Below, in pieces: positions 1 to 4,327 of a stretch of DNA of 5,135 nucleotides. How positions within the stretch are numbered: position 1 is the stretch's first letter; the number at the start of each line of letters is the position of its first letter. Position numbers and translations under genes: made by a program. Origin of the DNA: Gammaproteobacteria bacterium (GTDB lineage Bacteria; Pseudomonadota; Gammaproteobacteria; Acidiferrobacterales; SZUA-150); NCBI GenBank assembly GCA_029880755.1, contig JAOUNW010000137.1:1-5135 (forward strand), written 5' to 3'. The notes under the pieces are model-generated. The model saw nothing but the letters and a program-made list of their open reading frames with translations. It was not told the origin of the DNA and did no database searches.

Positions 1-1665
1 GGCCTGTTTACCTTTGTATTGGCGACAATACTCGCTACCGCGATCTGGACCTATCGCACCAATGAAAATGTAGCTGCCTACAGCAGAGAAACTAAAGAAA
101 AAAGTCTGATGCTGATGGGAATCGCGCACCAGATGGAAAAAGATGTCATTCAGATTCAACAGTGGTTAACGGATATTTCCGCCACTCGCGGATTAGATGG
201 CCTGGACGATGGCTTTACCGAAGCCGAAAAAAATTATCAGTCCTTTCTGAATGGATTAGACACTTTCCGTAGCGCTTTCGTGAAAAATGGAGACCGCGAA
301 CGCCTCACCCAGATTGATACTCTTAAAACCCGCGTAGATAGCTACTACGAGATGGGGAAAAACATGGCACAAACCTACATTGAATCAGGACCAGAGGCCG
401 GCAACAGGACCATGGAAAATTTTGATCGGTCCGCAGAATCCCTGGCCGAAGCATTGCAGCCGTTCATCAAACAACAGAGCGACGAAATGGCTCTGGCACT
501 GGATAATATTGACCATTCAGTTCATACGCTCACCATTAAACAGCTGACCTTTTCTTTTGTTATTGCTGTCACGCTGTTAATTAGCGGATTTCTGCTTTCC
601 AGAACCATCACTCTATACATTTTCCGAAGCATGGATACTGTAAAGAAAATGGCCACCGGGGATCTGATAGGCGACCTAGAAATCGAGGCAAAAAATGACG
701 TGATGGGCAACCTGCTACGCTCTCTGGGCGAGCTTTACAGGCGCTTGCAATCGGTAGTCGGAGAGGTCCAGTCTTCCTCTTCCGAAATTGATCAAACCTC
801 AAGCAAGATTGCCCGTGAGAGCGAGGAACTGTCACACCTGTCTGAAGGTCAAGCCGCCCGTTTAACAGAGTCCGCTGCCAACATGGCACAAATAGCACAG
901 TCTGTCAGGGAAAATGCCGAGCGCGCGGAGCACGCCAGCACTCTGGCGAAAGAGGCCCGCAATATAGCCCAGGAGGGGGCTCTCGCCATTACCATGACCA
1001 TTGGCAATATGGATCAAGTGGACAGTAGCAGCCAGAAAATTGCCGACATAGTATCTGTTATCGATGGCATTGCCTTTCAGACCAATCTGTTGGCATTAAA
1101 TGCTGCGGTTGAGGCAGCTCGCGCTGGTGAAAGCGGGAAAGGGTTTGCTGTCGTCGCCAGCGAGGTACGTAATCTTGCTCAACGATCGACGGAATCAGCA
1201 AAAGAAATTAAGGTTCTTATTGATGAAAGTGTAAATCGGCTTAATACCTTTAGTAAACAAGTTGATGAATCCGGCGAAGCGCTGGCCAATATTGTCGGCT
1301 CCGTAAAACAACTTGCTGAAGTATTCGAGGAAATTGCCAAGGCTAATAAACAACAATCAGTCAGCGTTGACGAGGTTGATAAAGCCATTAGAGAAATGGA
1401 ACAGCTAACGGAGAATAACCATCATATTATAGAGCAGGCAACTAGCCATTCCGCAGCTCTACGAGGCCAAGCGGAGCGTCTCAACCGCCTGATGAGTTTC
1501 TTTAAATTTGAGAACCATCAGACAAAAAAAGCAGAAAAATTGGCGGACATCAGCAACATTGGGGAAACAAATCAAAACGTGAAGAAAGAAAAAAAACAGG
1601 CTATGCCCGCTAAAACAGTGAAAAAAGCGGCAAACTCAGGCGATGTCGACTGGGAATCATTCTGA
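1..1665 (+). CDS. Methyl-accepting chemotaxis protein, 5' partial
   Basis: Transmembrane chemoreceptor that senses a periplasmic ligand and controls the CheA/CheW kinase complex. The frame is open to base 1, so the true start lies outside the window; 554 residues are visible. In order: the end of TM1 (about residues 1-15), a helical periplasmic region with the motif QQWLTDISATRG (residues about 53-64) typical of four-helix-bundle sensor domains, TM2 (about 182-201), HAMP (about 201-250), and a long coiled-coil signalling domain. The kinase-contact tip (about 354-400) contains GIAFQTNLLALNAAVEAARAG and GFAVVASEVRNLAQRS and aligns without gaps to E. coli Tsr, which points to the 36-heptad class. 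A Lys-rich flexible linker then leads to a terminal DWESF, resembling the NWETF tether that binds CheR/CheB in Tsr and Tar. The ligand cannot be told. No chemotaxis genes are adjacent, so it looks like an orphan receptor. Confidence 0.96.
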   Translation, partial: GLFTFVLATILATAIWTYRTNENVAAYSRETKEKSLMLMGIAHQMEKDVIQIQQWLTDISATRGLDGLDDGFTEAEKNYQSFLNGLDTFRSAFVKNGDRERLTQIDTLKTRVDSYYEMGKNMAQTYIESGPEAGNRTMENFDRSAESLAEALQPFIKQQSDEMALALDNIDHSVHTLTIKQLTFSFVIAVTLLISGFLLSRTITLYIFRSMDTVKKMATGDLIGDLEIEAKNDVMGNLLRSLGELYRRLQSVVGEVQSSSSEIDQTSSKIARESEELSHLSEGQAARLTESAANMAQIAQSVRENAERAEHASTLAKEARNIAQEGALAITMTIGNMDQVDSSSQKIADIVSVIDGIAFQTNLLALNAAVEAARAGESGKGFAVVASEVRNLAQRSTESAKEIKVLIDESVNRLNTFSKQVDESGEALANIVGSVKQLAEVFEEIAKANKQQSVSVDEVDKAIREMEQLTENNHHIIEQATSHSAALRGQAERLNRLMSFFKFENHQTKKAEKLADISNIGETNQNVKKEKKQAMPAKTVKKAANSGDVDWESF

Positions 1666-1666
1666 G

Positions 1667-1699
1667 TTTACACTAAGCCGAACAACGAATTACTTTATA
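1667..1699 (+). promoter_or_regulatory. Possible weak merR promoter
   Basis: TTTACA (1667-1672) lies just after the chemoreceptor stop codon and is followed 18 bases later by TACTTT (1691-1696), a poor match to a sigma-70 -10 box. merR needs a promoter of its own or read-through from the chemoreceptor gene, because the clear MerR-type promoter lies downstream of merR. This is inference from position and a weak match. Confidence 0.25.
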
Positions 1700-1709
1700 G
1701 CCAGAGCCA

Positions 1710-1732
1710 GGTTTTTGGGGCACCCCCAAACC
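1710..1732. repeat. G/C-run imperfect inverted repeat before merR
   Basis: GGTTT-TT-GGGG is followed after two bases by CCCCC-AAACC, an imperfect hairpin ending eight bases before the merR ATG. No T-run follows on the plus strand, so it is not a standard terminator for the chemoreceptor gene. It occupies the place where a Shine-Dalgarno sequence would be expected, so it could affect merR translation. The role is unknown. Confidence 0.45.
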
Positions 1733-1741
1733 ATTCGCTAT
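1728..1741 (+). repeat. 14-bp direct repeat, copy 1 (copy 2 at 1810-1823)
   Basis: AAACCATTCGCTAT occurs here, running into the merR start codon, and again at 1810-1823 inside merR, where it encodes the ETIRYY part of the DNA-binding domain. The two copies are in different frames and 82 bases apart. It may be a short duplication, or chance. Confidence 0.6.
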
Positions 1742-2150
1742 GAACAAACGCACTAACGAGCACCCTCTGACAATTGGCCGTTTGGCCGCACGGACGGAGG
1801 TGAATGTCGAAACCATTCGCTATTATCAGCGTTTGGGACTAATCAAAACTCCCCGCAAACCAGTAATTGGTCATCGCACATATCCTGCCGAAACTGAAGC
1901 CAGAATCTATTTCATCAAACGCGCCAAACGTCTCGGCTTTACCTTAGACGAGATACAGGATTTACTAGAAATGGGTGATGGCTGTTGCAGTGATGCCAAA
2001 AACAAAGCTATTCAGAAACGGGACCAAATCGCAACCCACATACAGGATCTTCAGGGCATGATGAAAACATTAAATAAACTTATCGAAGACTGCGACAGCA
2101 ACCCCGACCCTGCCTGCCCGATTATCCTCTCTCTCGCCGGCAGGAAATAG
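1740..2150 (+). CDS. merR: MerR, Hg(II)-responsive transcriptional regulator
   Basis: Cytoplasmic dimeric regulator that binds the spacer of its target promoter and, with Hg(II) bound, untwists the DNA to activate transcription. The 136 residues give a winged helix-turn-helix at 11-30 (LTIGRLA...VNVETIRYYQRLGL), a second half containing RLGFTLDEIQDLL (64-76), a long dimerisation helix (about 85-116) and a C-terminal metal loop. The Hg-coordinating cysteines of Tn501 MerR (C82, C117, C126) correspond to C83, C118 and C126 here, and the typical CPII/CPLI motif is kept, which favours MerR over CueR, ZntR or PbrR. Oddities: an extra C82 beside C83, and a metal loop one residue shorter between the last two cysteines. 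The ATG is the only usable start, since an in-frame TAG lies upstream at 1698 and no ATG, GTG or TTG lies between; there is no good Shine-Dalgarno. The gene points toward its target genes instead of diverging from them as in Tn21/Tn501. Confidence 0.9.
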   Translation: MNKRTNEHPLTIGRLAARTEVNVETIRYYQRLGLIKTPRKPVIGHRTYPAETEARIYFIKRAKRLGFTLDEIQDLLEMGDGCCSDAKNKAIQKRDQIATHIQDLQGMMKTLNKLIEDCDSNPDPACPIILSLAGRK

Positions 2151-2175
2151 TTTCCGCCAATTTAGCAATCGAATA

Positions 2176-2207
2176 TTGACTCTGTACGTGGGTACGGTGT
2201 CTAGAAT
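2176..2207 (+). promoter_or_regulatory. MerR operator/promoter (mer promoter)
   Basis: The -35 box TTGACT (2176-2181) is followed by the dyad CTGTAC-GTGG-GTACGG (2182-2197) and the -10 box TAGAAT (2202-2207). This closely matches the Tn21/Tn501 mer operator (TTGACT followed by CCGTAC, ATGA, GTACGG). Dyad symmetry is 5 of 6 positions. The spacer is 20 bp if TAGAAT is the -10, longer than the 17 bp optimum, as expected for a MerR-family promoter that needs activator-driven DNA distortion; Tn501 has 19 bp. Transcription would start near 2214 and run into the MerT-like and GDCCVxC genes. Confidence 0.9.
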
Positions 2208-2233
2208 TAGCACACCAAACAGAAAAGCAGCCA

Positions 2234-2241
2234 AGGGAGAG
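2234..2241 (+). promoter_or_regulatory. Ribosome binding site for MerT-like gene
   Basis: AGGGAGAG sits about 8-10 bases before the TTG at 2250. It is the best Shine-Dalgarno match in this stretch and supports the TTG as the start of the MerT-like frame, which has no ATG upstream within the predicted transcript. Confidence 0.6.
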
Positions 2242-2249
2242 ACCGCAAA

Positions 2250-2456
2250 TTGGCGGCACACACCCAACCGAATCATTCAAGTGCGAGCTCGTTCATACAT
2301 CGACTTGCCGTGGCGTCAGCCCGAGTACTGCCTGCCATACTGCTTGCAGCGGGAATTGTGGGGGGCGCATGGATCAGCGCCATTATGGAACTTGAATTTC
2401 TGCGCCCGTTATTCATTGGCATGGCATTAATATGTGCGGCACTGGTGGCAAACTGA
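2250..2456 (+). CDS. Truncated, cysteine-less MerT-like membrane protein
   Basis: 68-residue protein with two predicted membrane helices (about residues 22-45 and 48-67), starting at TTG behind a good Shine-Dalgarno and directly downstream of the MerR promoter. The stretch GGAWIS...LEFLRPLFIGMAL (about 38-60) matches the TM1-loop-TM2 region of the mercuric transporter MerT (family pattern GAWI...LEPYRPIFIG). MerT moves Hg(II) from periplasm to cytoplasm using a Cys-Cys pair in TM1. At the equivalent place, after ASA, this protein has Arg-Val, and its only cysteine is in TM2. MerT is about 116 residues; TM3 and the second cysteine pair are missing. Neither other frame downstream restores a MerT-like tail before the next gene. 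It is either a decayed merT or a shortened relative with another job, such as a membrane partner of the GDCCVxC protein encoded 62 bases downstream. The MerT relationship is likely; transport activity is doubtful. Confidence 0.68.
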   Translation: MAAHTQPNHSSASSFIHRLAVASARVLPAILLAAGIVGGAWISAIMELEFLRPLFIGMALICAALVAN

Positions 2457-2518
2457 ATCGCCGCTTTACTTTGAAATGGAGCGGCACATCAACACTGGCC
2501 ACTACAGAGAGAACCTCA

Positions 2519-2752
2519 ATGCCCGAGCCTGACAAGACAACATGCAAGAATATAATACTTGAATCAACGCTCACCTGTCCGGTATGCAACAGCCAAAGCA
2601 CAGAGACAATGCCGGTTGACGCTTGCCAATTCTATTTTGAATGCGGCCATTGCGGTAAGTTGTTGCAGCCAAAATCGGGTGACTGCTGCGTTTTCTGCTC
2701 CTACGGCGATACCCCCTGTCCACCCATACAACAGGGTATAAGTTGCGGCTAA
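2519..2752 (+). CDS. GDCCVxC domain-containing small cysteine-rich protein
   Basis: 77-residue protein with 11 cysteines and no membrane segment or signal peptide, so probably cytoplasmic. It has CPVC (20-23), C36, CGHC... as C42-x-x-C45, the hallmark GDCCVFCSYG (54-63), and CPPIQ (67-71). The two CxxC pairs suggest a zinc-ribbon-like metal site, and GDCCVFC gives three closely spaced extra thiols. It matches the family known as GDCCVxC domain-containing (seleno)protein, in which some members carry selenocysteine in the motif; here all positions are cysteine and no in-frame TGA interrupts it. The function of the family is not established. The ATG at 2519 is preferred because AGAGAG lies just upstream and the conserved region starts soon after; a longer start at 2432 would overlap the MerT-like gene and lacks a Shine-Dalgarno. 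Expected to be co-transcribed from the MerR promoter, which suggests binding or handling of a thiophilic metal. The stop overlaps the stop of the convergent thioredoxin gene by 4 bases. Confidence 0.88.
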   Translation: MPEPDKTTCKNIILESTLTCPVCNSQSTETMPVDACQFYFECGHCGKLLQPKSGDCCVFCSYGDTPCPPIQQGISCG

Positions 2753-3147
2753 CCCACCAACATTGTTTTTATCTTGCGTGTTGACACTGTCCCGAGCGAC
2801 AGGTCTTGCAGTTTTCCGTCACGCAATACCGCTATCGATGGCAACCCCACCACTCCCAACTGGATAGCCCAATCACGATGTTCTTCTGAATTAATCTTGC
2901 AAAGATTACTATGTTCTTTTATCAAAGCGTCGATTCTAGGGGTCATGGCCCTGCATTTACCGCAACCGGGGCCAAAAAAATAAAGCACCAAATGCGATTG
3001 CGCGGCCACCTCGACCCCTACAACATCTTCCAGACTCTCAACGGCCTTGCCACGGTTCTTTCTCAAAGATTTCGCCGACATTATCTGTGGCCAGATTAAA
3101 AATAGAAAAAGCCCGCTAAAGCCAAGCACTATAATTACTACATTCAC
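2749..3147 (-). CDS. Membrane-anchored thioredoxin-family protein
   Basis: 132-residue protein with an N-terminal membrane helix (about residues 3-22), a basic linker (KSLRKNRGK, 26-34), then a thioredoxin fold: strand LVLYFFG (53-59), redox motif C62-G-K-C65 followed by RAMTPRIDAL, and the cis-proline loop GLPS (101-104). The Trp normally preceding the CxxC is Gly here, and C83 is an extra cysteine. Basic residues right after the helix favour a cytoplasmic thioredoxin domain by the positive-inside rule, unlike TlpA/DsbE-type proteins that face the periplasm. Start is GTG at 3147, with AGGAG (3156-3160) 8 bases upstream. Likely role is thiol-disulfide exchange at the membrane; the partner is unknown. 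It may be transcribed with the 73-residue gene upstream (103-base gap). Its TAG overlaps the TAA of the mer-linked GDCCVxC gene. Confidence 0.88.
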   Translation of the reverse strand: MNVVIIVLGFSGLFLFLIWPQIMSAKSLRKNRGKAVESLEDVVGVEVAAQSHLVLYFFGPGCGKCRAMTPRIDALIKEHSNLCKINSEEHRDWAIQLGVVGLPSIAVLRDGKLQDLSLGTVSTRKIKTMLVG

Positions 3148-3155
3148 TACTCAAA

Positions 3156-3160
3156 CTCCT
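3156..3160 (-). promoter_or_regulatory. Ribosome binding site for thioredoxin gene
   Basis: AGGAG on the minus strand, 8 bases before the GTG start at 3147. It decides in favour of GTG, as no in-frame ATG gives the full membrane anchor. Confidence 0.65.
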
Positions 3161-3249
3161 GCTGTTACAGAATTTTCAATATGCTTCATTACCCTCGACC
3201 AGGATCAAGAAAAACAAAGCAGCCGCAATATAACGCTCTGGAAAACATG

Positions 3250-3471
3250 CTACATTTCCCCGAGTTTTAGATCCGTCGCGAACTGAATAATCCAGCCACT
3301 ACTGCCATCTTTAAGATAATTTTTCTTACGCCCCAGGCGTTGGTTTTCCACTGTGACTCTGCCGGTTTCTTCCTTTCCCTCCCCAACAGTTACCTGGAAA
3401 TCTCCCGGGCTACGGCCGCAGGCAATCACCATATTATTGAATTCTTTCTGCTCTTTTTCAGTGAGCGCCAT
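3250..3471 (-). CDS. Hypothetical small soluble protein, 73 residues
   Basis: I do not recognise a named family. The ATG at 3471 is preceded by AAGGA (3477-3481) at 5 bases, a good Shine-Dalgarno, so the frame is probably real. The protein is charged and soluble, with no signal or membrane segment. It starts with a short amphipathic helix (LTEKEQKEFNNMVIACG, residues 3-19) containing its single cysteine, then a predicted beta-rich part with GRVTVENQ (37-44), a basic patch GRKKNYLKDG (47-56) and a C-terminal WIIQFATDLKLG (60-71). The arrangement of aromatic, Gly and Asp-Leu residues at the end looks like a compact conserved domain. It lies on the same strand as the thioredoxin gene, 102 bases upstream of it, and may share a transcript. 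Function unknown. Confidence 0.7.
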   Translation of the reverse strand: MALTEKEQKEFNNMVIACGRSPGDFQVTVGEGKEETGRVTVENQRLGRKKNYLKDGSSGWIIQFATDLKLGEM

Positions 3472-3770
3472 ATTCTTCCTTTACTATATGCAAACTATTG
3501 CCTCGAATTTCTGTTGATGGTCTACAAAATGCCATTAACCAAGTCATCCTACTCATTCCGACCCAGCCAAAAGATGCCATTTTTTTCCACAGACCCTCGA
3601 ATGCTATGCCCTGCAACAACTAACGGTAGTTGCTTTTATTTAATACACTACCCTAATATATCATCGCCCTATAGCAATAAAAAGACTTTGTATAAATAAC
3701 GCTATGTCAGACGACGTTAATGACCATACCCATTTTTTATGCTCAATAATAGTACAATACGTCTATCCTG
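3472..3770. other. AT-rich intergenic region, no supported gene
   Basis: About 300 bases between the divergent 73-residue gene (-) and DUF486 gene (+). The plus-strand frame crossing it (start 3340) is mostly antisense to the 73-residue gene and codes nothing recognisable. It should contain promoters for both flanking genes. The best -10-like boxes on the plus strand are TAATAT (3654-3659), 18 bases after TTGCTT, TATAAA (3691-3696) without a -35, and TACAAT (3753-3758). None is convincing alone. Confidence 0.5.
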
Positions 3771-4094
3771 TTGCTGATATGCAGCAATGTCTTTATGACC
3801 TTTGCCTGGTACGCTCATTTAAAGGAGTTAAACCATAAACCCTGGATTATCGCTGCACTGCTAAGTTGGGGCATTGCCTTACTGGAATATCTCTTTCAGG
3901 TGCCTGCCATTCGTATTGGATATACCGCTCTGAATATTGGTCAATTAAAAATTATTCAGGAAGTAATAACTCTTAGTGTATTCGTCCCTTTTTCAGTCAT
4001 GTATCTCAAAGACCCTATCAGGCTTGATTATCTATGGGCCGGCTTGTGTTTAGTCGGGGCCGTGTATTTCATGTTCCGAGACAAACTTGCCTGA
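3771..4094 (+). CDS. DUF486 family small membrane protein
   Basis: Inner-membrane protein of the DUF486 family, distantly placed among drug/metabolite-transporter-like proteins; substrate unknown. About 107 residues with four predicted membrane helices (about 2-19, 25-43, 61-80, 85-102). Family hallmarks visible: CSNVFMTFAWYAHLKELNHKPW (4-25), SWGIALLEYLFQVPA (32-46), GQLKIIQEVITLSVFVPFSV (57-76) and LDYLWAGLCLVGAVYF (85-100). Two oddities. The start is unclear: only TTG at 3771 is usable after an in-frame TAG at 3750, there is no Shine-Dalgarno, and an ATG at 3739 is one base out of frame. The usually conserved VPANRIG motif reads VPAIRIG, as if AAT had become ATT. The family assignment is firm; whether the gene is intact is less certain. 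Confidence 0.85.
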   Translation: MLICSNVFMTFAWYAHLKELNHKPWIIAALLSWGIALLEYLFQVPAIRIGYTALNIGQLKIIQEVITLSVFVPFSVMYLKDPIRLDYLWAGLCLVGAVYFMFRDKLA

Positions 4095-4304
4095 CTCGCT
4101 GGCGGTAATTGTATTTTCGTATACCTCATAGATTCTTTGTGCCAATTCTGGCATAGATTTCGCTTATTGTTACAGGAATCCGATTCTATCGGGGCCAGTG
4201 GTTTGGAAGCCCCTGAAAATAATCAAAACGGAAAACTGGCTATAAAACAGAACAGCAAGAAAAACATTTCCAACTCGGAGCCAGCCAAGGCCGCAGCCGG
4301 TTAA
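4095..4304 (+). other. Unexplained in-frame open stretch after DUF486, possible gene remnant
   Basis: After the DUF486 TGA (4092-4094) the same frame stays open for 69 codons to TAA at 4302. It contains no ATG or GTG, and the TTG codons (4137, 4167) have no Shine-Dalgarno. The second half has plausible coding character and would read as a hydrophilic, Lys/Asn/Ala-rich tail (...SGLEAPENNQNGKLAIKQN...EPAKAAAG) like the disordered end of a protein. The first part is not recognisable. It could be the remnant of a displaced gene's 3' end, or chance. DUF486 proteins normally end where the TGA is, so read-through is unlikely. Confidence 0.3.
4140..4153. repeat. Short perfect hairpin
   Basis: TGCCA-ATTC-TGGCA, a 5-bp stem with a 4-base loop 46 bases after the DUF486 stop. 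No T-run follows on the plus strand, so a terminator role is weak. Confidence 0.3.
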
Positions 4305-4320
4305 GTACCGGTAAGGCTCC
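4277..4320 (-). terminator. Nested inverted repeat, possible terminator of GpsA-like gene
   Basis: An outer arm pair GGAGCC (4277-4282) / GGCTCC (4315-4320) encloses an inner hairpin CCGGT-TAAGT-ACCGG (4297-4311). It lies 8 bases beyond the stop of the minus-strand dehydrogenase gene. On the minus strand a run of five Ts follows, but about 12 bases after the stem, further than in a standard intrinsic terminator. AGCCGGTT recurs at 4295-4302 and 4335-4342. Confidence 0.35.
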
Positions 4321-4327
4321 TCAGGAT

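Larger units (their letters stand above)
2154..2256. repeat. 10-bp inverted repeat flanking the mer promoter
   Basis: CCGCCAATTT (2154-2163) and its exact reverse complement AAATTGGCGG (2247-2256) bracket the MerR operator/promoter. The right arm covers the proposed TTG start of the MerT-like gene. Perfect over 10 bases and not extendable. It could pair only in read-through RNA from merR, because a transcript from the mer promoter would start after the left arm. It may be chance. Confidence 0.4.

Noticed and set aside
608..1388. Minus-strand open frames within the chemoreceptor gene
   Set aside because: Antisense shadows of a strongly conserved coding sequence; no recognisable products.
1796..1802. 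GGAGG followed by GTG inside merR as an alternative start
   Set aside because: Starting there would remove the first helix of the DNA-binding domain, which is well conserved.
2176..2430. 84-codon plus-strand frame across the mer promoter and MerT-like gene
   Set aside because: It begins with the TTG of the -35 box, upstream of the predicted transcript start, and overlaps the recognisable MerT-like frame; the product has no recognisable features.
2454..2475. Selenocysteine or read-through at the MerT-like TGA, or a frameshift restoring full MerT
   Set aside because: The frame meets another TGA six codons later, and neither alternative frame gives a third membrane helix or a Cys pair.
2432..2518. 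Longer N-terminus for the GDCCVxC protein from ATG 2432
   Set aside because: No Shine-Dalgarno, overlaps the MerT-like gene by 25 bases, and adds 29 residues before the conserved region; ATG 2519 has AGAGAG just upstream.
3617..3641. Terminator-like hairpin CAACTA-ACGG-TAGTTG followed by CTTTTATTT
   Set aside because: Stem of only 6 AT-rich pairs, and no plus-strand gene ends nearby (the nearest ends at 2752).
3340..3699. 119-codon plus-strand frame
   Set aside because: Largely antisense to the better-supported 73-residue gene with its own Shine-Dalgarno; the rest lies in AT-rich intergenic DNA with no recognisable domain.
3704..3838. Short ATG-initiated frame starting MSDDVNDHTH, out of frame with DUF486
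   Set aside because: No Shine-Dalgarno, no recognisable product, and it overlaps the DUF486 coding frame.
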